64,000 bases of DNA from Hyperoodon ampullatus (lineage: Eukaryota > Chordata > Mammalia > Artiodactyla > Ziphiidae), in assembly GCA_949752795.1 (NCBI GenBank), contig OX457057.1, positions 6,004,632 through 6,068,631 on the forward strand. Reading direction: 5' to 3'. The position numbers were made by a program, and so were the translations under genes. Of this stretch, positions 46,437 to 57,239 are shown piece after piece. A model generated the notes under the pieces. That model was not told where the DNA came from. It did not search any database and saw only the letters and a program-made list of their open reading frames with translations. Within the stretch, counting starts at the first letter, position 1. Each line of letters begins with the position of its first letter.

Positions 46437-48218
46437 GGCACCCTTCTGGTACCTCCACTTATTCCATGCACAGCCCGTGTGGGATGACAAAGATGACACA
46501 CTGGCTGGGTACTACAGCATCCTTTGAAGAAACTTTATGTTTGAGATTTCAGAGAAAGTAGTTAAGAAGTCATCACAGGAAGATCAGAAAGTTGTTGATT
46601 ATCTCTACAGGCGTTCAGCATTGGCTCACAGCCTTTTTAATTTTAATTAGTTTTAAATATTAAAAATTTGAAGATTTCTTGTTTCTCTCAAAGCATAAGA
46701 AGGGACCACGATAATGGTGCCTTGGCACCAGTTGTTTGGAGATGAACAGGGCTGTCTTTTGGGGCAGACATGTCCTCTCCTGCTCACCACGGCCCCTTCC
46801 ATGTCCCACAGCCCAGACCCCAGGAGGCTAACGCCACCTACACATGCTTCTTCTGTTTGAGTGACTCTAGGTTCATCAAGTGTTTCCCAAACTGAGGAGA
46901 ATCTAAGGCAAAGGTGAGTTCAAGTTCCCACCTTTTGCAACACACGAAACTAACTGGTAGTCTCCAAATACCTTTGGTGTTCCTTTCCCACAATAGGGAA
47001 TGTATAGACTTCTTCCCCCATGTGTGTGGACAGAGAGGGGGCCAGTGGAAAGCCTAGGCATCCCTTTTTGAGCACAGGCCACCACCTCTCCCCTGGTATA
47101 TGCGTCAATGACAAATTGAGTAGTTTAAATACTTTTAATATGTAGGTAACATTGTGTCCTCATACCAACATTGTGTTTTCATTTTTTAAGTTCCATGTTC
47201 AGGGCGTTGGGTGTTTCCAATTTAGCAGGTGGCACCGGCAGCCAGAAATATTTCTTAATCACATAGAATGCTCCTGAGCTCTTCCCATGGCCACGCTGGG
47301 TACCGTGGCCCCTCCAACCTCATTACGTCCACGCTTCTTTTGTGCACTTTCTGCCCGAGAGGTTTGGCTGTTTAATTCCTTTGTTAATAGCTGTAAAAAT
47401 ACCATGCTGGAACTTTTCAACATCACTAAAGTGCCCATGGCAATAAAAAAGGGGCCTTTTTCATGGGTGTTTCAGAGTGGATTAAAAAAATACAAATTCT
47501 AACTCCTCAGAGAACTGGCTGTGTTTAAATATTTACAGAAGGTCAAAGAGTTTCTCCTCCAGCCTGGAGTGGAGACGTGAAGCCATGGCCGTGGTTAAGC
47601 GAGGCCGGCCTTTCCAGCCTTGTTTATTCTGGAAATAACTCTGGAAAATGCCTCATACAGTTCCCCAGAGACCTGGAGGTGGGCCTTTGTCAGTACATGA
47701 TGAATCAAAACAAACCGTTCCTTTGCAACGTTGAGCAAAATGTATAAAAAAGGTCTTTCTTAGAACTTCCAGACAGACCTGAGGGACTAAAAACGAACTT
47801 GAAAGTGTGAGGAAGTCGGAGGACAGAGCTAGACCAAAAAAACACATTTAACCCAAATTTACAACTGCGTTACATAGTGGAAATTTTACAGACGTGAAGT
47901 CCACTGAAATCCAGGGGTTTGAAGTGGATCTGAAACGCTTGTTTTCATCAGTTCCCAGCTCGGTAATGAAGGCACTCCCTGAGGACCGGGACAGCTGTCC
48001 CTCCTCTGTGTGTCCTGGGAGTGCACCACTTGGCTTAGCCTTTATGCCCAGTGCCCGCCTGGGGTCTGGTAGGCGGGCAGCACCCCATGGTGGTTGCCTA
48101 AACAGAACTTTATGACCAGTGGGCCTCTCGAGAATGATGAACGGATGGATGGTCATGAATCAGACTGTTCCCAGGACAGCCTAATACATGCTATAGAGAT
48201 GACTATGGTTTCCTGCTG
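46437..48218. other. Repeat-poor block, possible conserved non-coding sequence
   Basis: About 1.8 kb with no recognised repeat. Within 47287-47660, AT-rich motifs (GTTAATAGCTGTAAAAATAC) alternate with GC-rich ones (GCCATGGCCGTGGTTAAGC), a texture seen in enhancers. This is an impression only. Open frames on both strands (up to 102 codons, 47848-48156 minus) have no known domain. Confidence 0.35.
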
Positions 48219-48228
48219 TAAAATCCTT

Positions 48229-48737
48229 CTTTTAAAACATTTTAATTGAAGTATGGTTGACTTACAATATTGTGTTAGTTTCAGGTGTACAGCAAAGTGA
48301 TTCAGTTATACATATATGTCTCTATTTTTTTCAGATTCTTTCCCGTTATAGGTTATTACAAGATATTGAATATAGTTCCCTGTGCTATACTACTGTATAC
48401 TGCTTGTTGTTTACCTATTTTATATATAGGAGTGTTAATCCCAAATTCCTAATTTATCCCTCTTCCCGTTTCTCCTTTGGTAATCATAAGATTGTTTTCT
48501 GTGTCTGTGGAAGCCACCTAAGTGTCCATCGACAAATGAACAGATAAAGAAGGTATGGTACAAATATACAGTTGAATACTACTCAGCCATAAAAAACAAT
48601 GAAATATTGCCATTTGCAGCAGCATGAACCTAGAGATTATCATACTAAGTGAAGTAAGTCAGACAGAGAAAGGTAAATATCACATGATATCACTTATTCG
48701 TGGAATCTAAAAAAATGATACAAATGAACTTATTATT
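48229..48737 (-). mobile_element. Twin-primed (5'-inverted) LINE-1
   Basis: 48237-48510 is antisense L1 3' UTR (TTGACTTACAATATTGTGTT). 48511-48724 is sense L1 from just upstream (GTGTCCATCGACAAATGAAC, TTGCAGCAGCATGAACCTAG). Joined back, the two segments are adjacent in L1 with a small gap. TAAAATCCTT at 48219-48228 and 48738-48747 is the duplication. Fragment only, no functional ORF. Confidence 0.92.
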
Positions 48738-48747
48738 TAAAATCCTT

Positions 48748-49554
48748 TTAATTCATAGGCACTCTGACTCATAACGCACTCATAAAAGTGGGCCTGCTGT
48801 CCTCCGAGAGTCATGGAGGGCATGGTGGACACCTGACGCTTTTGTTTGTCTCCTTCTCTGTCATTATTCTGATCCGTCTCCGTCTTCTCGCCACCCTCCT
48901 CTCTGCCAGAGGCCAGTTCTAGGTCTTGGCGTAGGGTTTAGGTGACCCAAAGTACAACAATCATACTTCTTCCTCAAGACTTTTCAAGCTGGATGGATCT
49001 GAGAAAGAAAATCCACTTTCCTCCATGCCCTTGGAATTATTAGGTTGTGGGACCAGAAGCTGCTGGCAGCCAGGGTTCCTGCTACTTGGAGAGAGAGGGT
49101 CTGCAGACAGATAAGATTTAAGGGGCTTCCAAGCCAGGCAGTCTGACTGATGCTCCAGTAGGTGAGAGTAAGGGGACATTCAGGGGACACGGAGAGACAT
49201 GGGTCCCATCTACCTCCTAAGGCAAACTCTATCCCTGCCTTCTGCGATGTACTTACCTGGCCCTGCCTAGACCTGCTCCTCCTAAGCTAGTATGAATTCA
49301 GTTTGCATCATTTACATTGGAAAGGGTCTTGAAAGTACGATGTATGTACCACTAGGAAAGCCATAGTGAACACCCCCTTGTGATCCGAAAATGCAGGTCA
49401 AACTTCAGTGTTCATAAAAAATCATTTGAAAGTACAAATCTTTGGTCTGTCTGCAGATTTGCCCATTTTACGTTTTTTGTTTTGTTTTTTAACATTCACG
49501 TTCTTTCCCAAACACAAAATTCTTTCTTAAAGTGCTGTAGCAACACAACAATGA
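48748..49554. other. No gene or repeat recognised
   Basis: About 800 bp. Two overlapping minus frames near 48961-49190 have no known domain. Confidence 0.45.
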
Positions 49555-49790
49555 TGAGTGTGAACATTTATTGAGTGTTTAATGTGTGCCAGGTTATTTG
49601 TTTTAACCCTTTATTTGTTTAACCCTTTTCATCCTCATAAAAACCCATGAAATACATATTGTCATTTCTCCCATTTTATAGATGTGGAAACTGAGGCACA
49701 GAAATTTTAAGCACTTTTCCCGGCGGTTACCCAGCTAGTTAGGGGCTGAGACAAGATTTGAACACAAGCGTTATAAGTTCAGAGACTGAG
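49555..49790 (-). repeat. MIR, antisense
   Basis: TTTATTGAGTGTTTAATGTG, then CCATTTTATAGATGTGGAAA, then CTGAGGCACAGAAATTTTAA, then GACAAGATTTGAACACAAGC: the antisense MIR order. Confidence 0.88.
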
Positions 49791-51205
49791 TATTTAATAC
49801 AGAAATATGTAGAAGTATTGAAAACCCCTAATTTTGTTCAGTTATGACAATCGTGTTTAAAACTGAATTACAAATTTCTAATTTTTTGAAATAATTTTGT
49901 GCTATTTTTCAAGGCACTTAAAAAGCTACAAGTGCCCTAAAAGGTATTCCACTCTGTGACTTGAACTTACATATTAAGAGACTCTAGCCCATGGAGGTTT
50001 TCCCTGCTTTTCTGTGGTAGAGCTGTATTCATACGTCTGATTTCCATCCCAGCTGGACCATTCTACCGATGGACCTTCACACAAGTACTGACTTCGTCTA
50101 GAAGCCAAAGCTGGTAGTGGTCTGGTCTTGAAGAATAAGTCTGAAATGGAGGAAGAGAGTATTGTGAAGCCCCCGGGCCTCCTTTCTAATTCTTCACAGC
50201 TTTGTATCACCATCCTATGTGCATTTGGTGAGTAAGGAACCTAATCTCTCTGGCCAGCTTTTCATCCTGCGATGGCGGACGCGGATCAATAGAAATGGTT
50301 AAAATGTTCAGCCCCGCTTGCTAACATCCCAGAAGCGCATCGACAGCAGGAAAAGGTCAACCAAGGTTCATCCCTCTGTCATTCCTATGAAACACTTCAT
50401 GTAGTTGCTGGGGAATTGGGCTGAAACCCAAAGTTGTCATCCGGGGTCTCTGGCTAAGTGTTAATTTCCTTACCTGTTAACCATTTCCTTTTTGAGCAAC
50501 TGCAAAAACAGTGATCTCCTTAAGTCTTGAGCAGAGGCGAAGAGGGGAATCAAAAACCCTTGACCCACTCATTTCCTGTGAGATTGTGAAACAAAAAGGT
50601 AAACATTTAAGGGAATGTGGCAGCTCAGAACAATTGCCCCTATTGTGGAATGACTACTGGTTCCTTTTTCTTTTCACACAAACTCTTCCCAGTAGAGAGG
50701 CTGAACAGAAGTCAGCTCTGCCACGGGCCCTCGAGGTTGCCTGGATTGGCAGTGAGAAAATCCAGCGAGATTTGCTTTGTGGGCAGTTTGTAGACTTTTA
50801 GGAGGTGAGGCTGAAATGTCCTTGGGTCACGCAGAATAGTTGTCTTAAAAGGAAGTTCTTCTGAGAGCTTCAGAAGGCCAGGCATTATTCTACAGTTTGA
50901 GAAGGGATGGAGGATGATACATCACTTGATAACCTCGTTTACTAAAAGAGTCTGAAACCTGGTGATGGGGCTGTAATCCGAGAACCCTTGCTCAGAAGCT
51001 TTGGCAGCTCTCTGATTTTCTTCCTTTTTAGGTTTCCCCACTTCGAGCCCTTCGCAGAGCAAGGTCGTGGTGAACTACAGCAGTGACTCACGCCAGGCCT
51101 TTCCATGCCTCCTCGGCAAAGACTCAAGAGTCTTTGCGAAACCTCAGGATGGTTCCATGATGGAGGGTGAAGGGCTCCATCAGACCTAGTTCAGCTGTGT
51201 CTCTT
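49791..51205. other. Repeat-free stretch, no gene supported
   Basis: About 1.4 kb. A + frame of 96 codons (50511-50801) contains an AAAAAGGTAAACAT donor-like site but no clear acceptor or domain. A slightly better exon-like signal at 51032 is listed separately. Confidence 0.45.
51032..51166 (+). other. Exon-like signal, unproven
   Basis: A good acceptor (TCTTCCTTTTTAG before 51032) is followed by 135 nt open in one frame, to a possible donor GG/GTGAAG at 51166/51167. In that frame the product would contain SKVVVNYSSDSRQ, unlike any domain I know. A TGA lies 19 nt upstream and a TAG shortly downstream. The donor is weak. Chance is the likelier explanation. Confidence 0.12.
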
Positions 51206-51218
51206 GCTCTTTACTTTT

Positions 51219-51425
51219 TTTTTTTTTTTTTTTGTGGTACGCGGGCCTCTCACTGTTGTGGCCTCTCCCGTTGCGGAGCACAGGCTCCGGACATGCAGGC
51301 TCAGCGGCCATGGCTCACGGGCCCAGCCGCTCCGTGGCATGTGGTATCTTCCCGGACCGGGGCACGAACTCGTGTCCCCTGCATCGACAGGTGGACTCTC
51401 AACCACTGTGCCACCAGGGAAGCCC
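51219..51425 (-). mobile_element. CHR SINE, short (deletion) form
   Basis: GCTCTTTACTTTT and GCTCTTTACCTTTT (51206-51218 and 51426-51439) flank it. T18-type tail and short body. Confidence 0.96.
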
Positions 51426-51548
51426 GCTCTTTACCTTTTAATGATTGGATTTAAAGAATTCCATAACTGCAAGGAAAGACTTTTTTGGGGTCATTGTGAA
51501 CTATTCTTTTGTTCATTCAGCAAATGCTTATTCAGGAACTACCATGAA

Positions 51549-51550
<2 letters not shown>

Positions 51551-51596
<46 letters not shown>
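51551..51596. repeat. (GT)n microsatellite
   Basis: About 23 uninterrupted GT units followed by ATGTATGT. It abuts the left end of an LTR-type repeat. Confidence 0.97.
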
Positions 51597-51604
<8 letters not shown>

Positions 51605-51605
51605 T

Positions 51606-52340
51606 TCTGCCCCAGGTTCCTCTACTTGGTCTTTGACTCTGGTTCCTGACACAGAGGTCCTAAAAGCCTTGTACTTTCCTGGGTGAGAGGAGCGCCTTTT
51701 GTTCTTATGAGGTGACCCCTGGATGGCTCCTGGGTAGGGCCTGGTCACCAGAAAACAAAGCCATGATTAGAAACTTGGAACTTTCAGCCTTGCTCCCCAT
51801 TCTCTAGAGAAAGTTAATAATCGGTCATGTCTACATGATGAAGTATCCATAAAAAGTCCCCAAAGTACAGGGTTCAGTGAGCTTGCTGTTGGTGAATACA
51901 TCCACAGACCAGGATGGTGACACACCCCAGTTCCATGGGGACAAAGGCTACTGGGCTTGGGACCCTTGGGACCCTGTGTACATCTTCATTTGTATATGTT
52001 ATCCTTTCTTGTATAATAAACTGGTAAATTAAGTGTTTTCCTGAGTTCTGTGGTTTGTTCTAGCACCTGCTCAAACCCATGGAGGGGGTTGGAGGAATTC
52101 TGATTTATAGCCAGTTGGTCAGAAGCACAGATGACAACCTGTACGTGCAGTTGGTATCTGGAGTGGGGGACTTTTTATGGGACTGAGCCCTTGCCCTGTG
52201 GGATCTGACACTACCTCCAGACAGACGGTGTCAGAATTGAGTTGAATTGTAGGACACGCAGTTGGAGTCTGCAGGAGGGTTGGAGAATTGTCTGGTGTGG
52301 GAAAACCCATACACATCTGGCGTCAGAAGTGAAGAATTGG
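51606..52340 (+). repeat. ERVL-type LTR, sense
   Basis: Order matches the antisense copy at 45-46.4 kb: ACTTGGTCTTTGACTCTGGT near the left end, CCATAAAAAGTCCCCAAAG (TATA-like), TATAATAAACTGGTAAATTA (poly-A signal), then GATTTATAGCCAGTTGGTCA and GGACTGAGCCCTTGCCCTGT. It has no coding sequence and looks like a solo LTR. The end near 52.34 kb is approximate. Confidence 0.65.
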
Positions 52341-52494
52341 GGTAGAGGAAAACAGTGTGTTTTTCCTAAACAACATGGAATTGTCCTAATCTCTGGGCAT
52401 ATAGCAGTGACCAAGTCAGACAATGTCCCCAGTCTCATTGAATTTATAAGGAAATGGGCAGTTACAATTAGAGTATAAAAAATGTTGTGATGGG

Positions 52495-52777
52495 GCTTCC
52501 CTGGTGGTGCAGTGGTTGAGAATCTGCCTGCTAATGCAGGGGACACGGGTTCGAGCCCTGGTCTGGGAAGATCCCACATGCCGCGGAGCAACTAGGCCCG
52601 TGAGCCACAGCTACTGAGCCTGCACGTCTGGAGCCTGTGCTCCACAATAAGAGAGGCCACGATAGTGAGAGGCCCGCGCACCGCGATAAAGAGTGGCCCC
52701 CACTTGCCACAACTAGAGAAAGCCCTCGCACAGAAACGAAGACCCAACACAGCCCTAAATAAATAAATTAATTTTTT
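52495..52777 (+). mobile_element. CHR SINE, intermediate form
   Basis: The head is like the others, but the middle reads GAGCCACAGCTACTGAGCCT, CACGTCTGGAGCCTGTGCTC and AGAGAGGCCACGATAGTGAG, then rejoins the long-form end. Flanks AAAAAATGTTGTGATGGG / AAAAAATGCTCTGATGGG form an 18-bp duplication with two differences. Confidence 0.96.
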
Positions 52778-52984
52778 AAAAAATGCTCTGATGGGCAAAG
52801 TCGAGGGTCATGCAAAAATTCCCAAGGAGAGCTTCTGTCCTGGACTTTTGGTTGGGAAAGGCAAAAAGTGGGAGTGATTCATCCAGACCAAGGAAGGATT
52901 CCTTCTTACTGTCTGTTTGCTTCTAGACTGACTTCTTTAAGGTGGTGAATGAACTCCTTTAAGACATATATTTAAGAGAAAATA

Positions 52985-54560
52985 ATATGATGCCTTATTT
53001 ATTTAAATTTTTGTTATATTTTTACTAACCACCACAAACCTACAGAAAAGTTGCAAATACAGTACAAAAAACCGTTTTTTCCTGAGCCATTTAAGAGTAA
53101 GTTGTCACCTGATGACCCATCAAACCCAAACTCATCCCTGTGTATTTCTACAAACAAGGACATTCTCCTCCGTAACTGCCATGTGACCATCAGCATCATG
53201 ATATTAGCTGTGACTCATCACCACCATACCCTGAGACTCCACTCAAGTTTTGCCAGTTGTCCCAAGAATGGCCTTTATGGTGAAAGGATCCAGTTCGTGG
53301 TCACACACTGATTGGGTTGTCATATCCCCTTCCTCAATCCTTCCTTGACCTTTGTGACCTTGTACTTTTGAAGAGAATGGGACATTTTTAGAATGTCCCT
53401 CAATTTTCATTTGTCTGATGTTTCCTCGTGGTTGGATTTAAATTGTGCATCTTTAGCAGAAACGACTCAGAGGTGGTGTTGTATTCTTTACTGCATCATA
53501 ACTTGCGGTGCAGGATTTTGAATTGTCCCATCATTAGATAAGTGGCATCTGCTAGGCTTCTTCACTGTGAAGCCACTCTTTTACTCTCTGTGATTAATAT
53601 GTATTTTGAGGGAGGAACTGAAAACCATCCCATTCCTCATCAAATCCTTAATTCAGTATGGATTCATGATTTTCTGTTTTATTCAATAGATTATAATCTG
53701 TTTTTTTAAATAAATTTATTTATTTTTATTTTATTTTTGGCTGTGTTGTATCTTCGTTGCTGTGCGTGGGCTTTCTCTAGTTGTGGCGAGCAGGGGTTAC
53801 TCTTCGTTGTGGTGAGCGGGCTTCTCATTGCAGTGGCTTCTCTTGTTGTGGAGTACGGGCTCTAGGTGCGTAGGCTTCCGTAGTTGTAGCACATGGATTC
53901 AGTAGTTGTGGCTCACGGGCTCTAGAGTGCAGGCTCAGTAGTTGTGGCGCATGGGCTTAGTTGCTCTGCAGCACGTAGGATCTTCCCGGACCAGGGCTCA
54001 AACCCGTGTCCCCTGCATTGGCAGGCAGACTCTTAACCACTGCACCACCAGGGAAGCCCTAGAGTCTTTTTTTAATGCTCAAATTGTCTTATATTTGGTT
54101 CCCCTTCAAGCTGACTTCTGTGTCCTGTGACACCTCCTAATCATCCTTTGAGCATTTCCATTTTTTTCTGACCCAGATAGATGTTCTAGGTTCAACTTCT
54201 ACATTCCCTCTCCTAGCCCTGGAATCAGCTACTTCTCCAAGGAGATTTTAGTGGAGAATGGTATTTAGAAACCAAGATCTGGGCACTAGGCGTGCTCATT
54301 GCTATGGAGCTATTCCTGCACCGAGAGCCTTGTGGTAGAGAGAGCTAGAAAATATATGCACGTGTAAATACATGCACATTTGTTTCTATGTGTATTTTTA
54401 TTGAAATCCTTGAGTTCACATCAATACCTTCAGTTCCAGCCCAACACCACAGGGCTCATTCTAGTTTTCTCCATTTCCATATTCGTAACTCCTTTCTCTG
54501 ACCATGAGAAACCTGGATCCCACTTTTCTAAGTATACTTACTTATTTGATCCATGCCCTG
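52985..54560 (-). repeat. Old L1-type 3' region, second copy, split by a SINE
   Basis: AAACCTACAGAAAAGTTGCA, GTCCCTCAATTTTCATTTGT, GGAGAATGGTATTTAGAAAC and CCAAGATCTGGGCACTAGGC parallel the text at 19.7-21.3 kb (for example GGAGAATGGTGTTTAGAAAG). Same orientation as that copy. Confidence 0.6.
53701..54059 (-). mobile_element. CHR SINE, full long form
   Basis: Tail TTTATTTATTTTTATTTTAT then TTGGCTGTGTTG; head complement CCACCAGGGAAGCCCT. The duplication is unclear (TCTGTTTTTTTA / GAGTCTTTTTTTA). Confidence 0.93.
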
Positions 54561-55590
54561 TATAGAATCAATCTCCATCACCACCCCCTCCCCCATGTGG
54601 ACTCCCTTCTCTACTGGCTCTGACCCTCCATCTGTGTTCATAACATACACAGAGGCCTAGGCTCTGAGTCCCCCCTCTGGGTCACCTCTCCTCACAGACA
54701 CTTCCCTTGCTCTGTCACTCTTCGTGACTTAGGAAGGGACAGGAAACTAAGGGAAGGAGAAAGGGAGAAAGAGAAAGAAAAAGGGAAGGGAGGGGAAGAG
54801 GCATGTGAAGGAGAACAGGAGGGGCCATTTACAGTTTTTTAGCTTCCGTTTTCTTGGTTGCACCTTTGAAGTACCGTATTATCTATCATCACATCAGAAT
54901 CCATGTTTACTCTGCACAGGTGTCCCTGGTTCAGCCACCTCTCGACTCCTCTCTCTACCTCCCTATCTGTATCCATCCATCCTGGTCTCAGCCACCTTGG
55001 AGTCAGCTCCAGAGTGTGCAGTTCTGGACCATCCGGTTTGTCAGCATCATTGAGGAACCAGTTGTCTGAAAAGAATGAAGCATTTTAGCTTCTCTCCAGA
55101 GGAGCATGCAGAATATAAGTATGGGACATCTGATATCTCAGATGTAATTCCATGCAATTATGAGATCATATCTCTGAAAGGGAAAAGACAGATAAATATA
55201 TCCTTTTAAGGTTTTGTCCACTTTTTAAAATGTGAATTAGCGCCACTGTTTTTTATTCAGATAGTTTTGTCATTTAAATAAGTATAGATATTTATTACCT
55301 CCGTATTATTCAATTCAACTTTCCTAAAGCTGATTAAGAATGTCAGAAAAATACAACTGGGTTAACACTAAGAATTATTAGACACTTTGAAAGTGTAAAG
55401 GTACCCCTTAACTTTAAGTGTAACATCTCAAAAGGAAGCTTGAACCAGTATTGTCTGGTTCCATTAAAATTAATTGGTAAACAAACAAAACCAAAAAACC
55501 CTCAGAACTATTGGAGCTATAACATACTTCAGATGAAAATTTAATTTTACTTTGCACTTACCTTGGGAAGTGGTACATCTTAGGGATTTT
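54561..55590. other. Repeat-poor stretch, purine-rich run, no gene
   Basis: A GA-rich run (about 54733-54800) is low complexity. Three overlapping + frames at 54805-55088 share the same DNA and none has a domain. Confidence 0.45.
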
Positions 55591-55605
55591 TAAAATAGAA
55601 GAAGG

Positions 55606-55890
55606 GGACTTCCCTGGTGGTCCAGTGGTTACGAATCCGCCTTCCAATTCAGGGGACGTGGGTTTGATCCCTGGTCAGGGAACTAAGATCCCACATGCCG
55701 CGGGGCAACTAAGCCCCCACACCGCAACTCCTAAGCTCTCTCATCACAACTAGAGAGCCCACGTACCACAACTAGAGAGAAGCCTACGTGCCACAGCTAC
55801 TGAGCCTGTGCGCTGCAACGAAAAATCCCACATGCTGCAATGAAGATCCCGTGTGCCGCAACCAAGACCCAGTGCAGCCAAATAAATAAA
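55606..55890 (+). mobile_element. CHR SINE, older long form
   Basis: GGACTTCCCTGGTGGTCCAG, GTTTGATCCCTGGTCAGGGA, then CAACTAGAGAG-type units, and an (AAAT)n tail. TAAAATAGAAG flanks it (55591-55601 and 55891-55901). The head is close to tRNA-Glu and lacks the later changes. Confidence 0.95.
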
Positions 55891-56119
55891 TAAAATAGAA
55901 GTAAGACCAGGACAACCACAGAAATTTCTAATATAAACACCCAGCTCTTTGAGTGGATTATATGAGCACCTCAGAACTCAAACACCTCAAAGGTCAAAGT
56001 TACTTCATTTGGGTCATCTGGTGGCTCAGTCCCAGTAAGATGTGCTTTTGCCAGTATCATAGTAAAATGACAATACTGGTATTTTAGTGTTTACTTCAAG
56101 TAATATCAAAATGCCATTT

Positions 56120-56458
56120 AAAAAAAAATTTATTTTTGACTGTGTTGGGTTTTCGTTGCTGCACATGGGCTTTCTCTAGTTGTGGCGAGCGGGGGCTACT
56201 CTTCATTGCGGTGCGTGGGCTTCTTATTGCAGTGGCTTCTCTTGTTGCAGAGCACGGGCTCTAGGTGCATGGGCTTCAGTAGCTGTGGCATGCGGGCTCA
56301 GTAGTTGTGGCTCTCGGGCTCTAGAGCACAGGCTCAGTAGTTGTGATGTACGGGCTTAGCTGCTCCGCGGCACGTGGGATCTTCCCGGACCAGGGCTAGA
56401 GCCTGTGTCCCCTGCATTGGCAGGTGGATTCTTAATCACTAAGCCACCAGGGAATCCC
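56120..56458 (-). mobile_element. CHR SINE, full long form
   Basis: Perfect 12-bp duplication AAAATGCCATTT (56108-56119 and 56459-56470). Complete long body. Confidence 0.97.
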
Positions 56459-56470
56459 AAAATGCCATTT

Positions 56471-56895
56471 TTAATGACATCAGAATTCTATTTAAAAGTT
56501 TTCAAATTCATAAAATGGAGAAACTGGAGGTAAAACTGAACCTCCATAAATATTACGTCTCTTGGAGTCTGGCTTGTCCTGGCTTTGCTGCCTCCTTCAC
56601 TTCCAGACCCCTCCCTAGGAGCCCTCGGAGCCCTGTGAGCTTGCAGACCCTATCCACTGCCCCTGAGTGGGGGGCTTTGTTTCAGGCTGGGGGCAAGCGG
56701 ATTTGGTGGGGAGTTGCAGGAGGTAAGTGGTGTTGAGGGTTGGGAGAGCTTGGAGTGCGGGTGCCCGAATTGGGTGAACGTTGGGAGGGGTACAGAGGAA
56801 AAAGGGATTGAAGAGCCAGAAAGCTAAGCAAATTGCCCACAAAAGTTTAAAATAATGTTGTTACACCCACAAACATACTTCTATTTTGGTACCTA
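56471..56895 (+). other. GC-richer block with a weak exon-like frame
   Basis: The + frame from ATG 56515 (A at -3, G at +4, a good start context) is open to 56736. At 56722/56723 it meets a consensus donor, AG/GTAAGTG. The translated sequence (PRSPRSPVSLQTLSTAPEW in the middle) matches no domain I know. There is no promoter or partner exon in view, so this is probably chance. Confidence 0.15.
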
Positions 56896-56911
56896 AAAAT
56901 ACTAAGGCATA

Positions 56912-57223
56912 GGACTTCCCTGGTGGCTCAGTGGTTAAGAATCCGCCTGCCAATGCAGGGGACATGGGTTCAAGCCCTGGTCCAGGAAGATCCCACCTGC
57001 CGCGGAGCAACTAAGCCCGTGCACCACAACTACTGAGCCCTTGAGCCACAGCTACTGAAGCCCAAGCTCCTAGAGCCCGTGCTCCACAACAAGAGAAGCC
57101 ACCACAGTGAGAAGCCTGCACACCACAACGAAGAGTAGCCCTCACTTGCCACAACTAGAGAAAGCCCGCGCGCAGCAACGGAAACCCAACGCAGCCAAAA
57201 ATTAATTAATTAATTAATATAAA
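56912..57223 (+). mobile_element. CHR SINE, long form
   Basis: GGACTTCCCTGGTGGCTCAG to CAACGCAGCCAAAAATTAAT with an (ATTA)n tail. AAATACTAAGGCAT and AGATACTAAGGTAT are the likely duplication. Confidence 0.95.
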
Positions 57224-57239
57224 AAGATACTAAGGTATC

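Noticed and set aside
51541..51636. Val-Cys repeat frame
   Set aside because: Direct translation of the (GT)n microsatellite.
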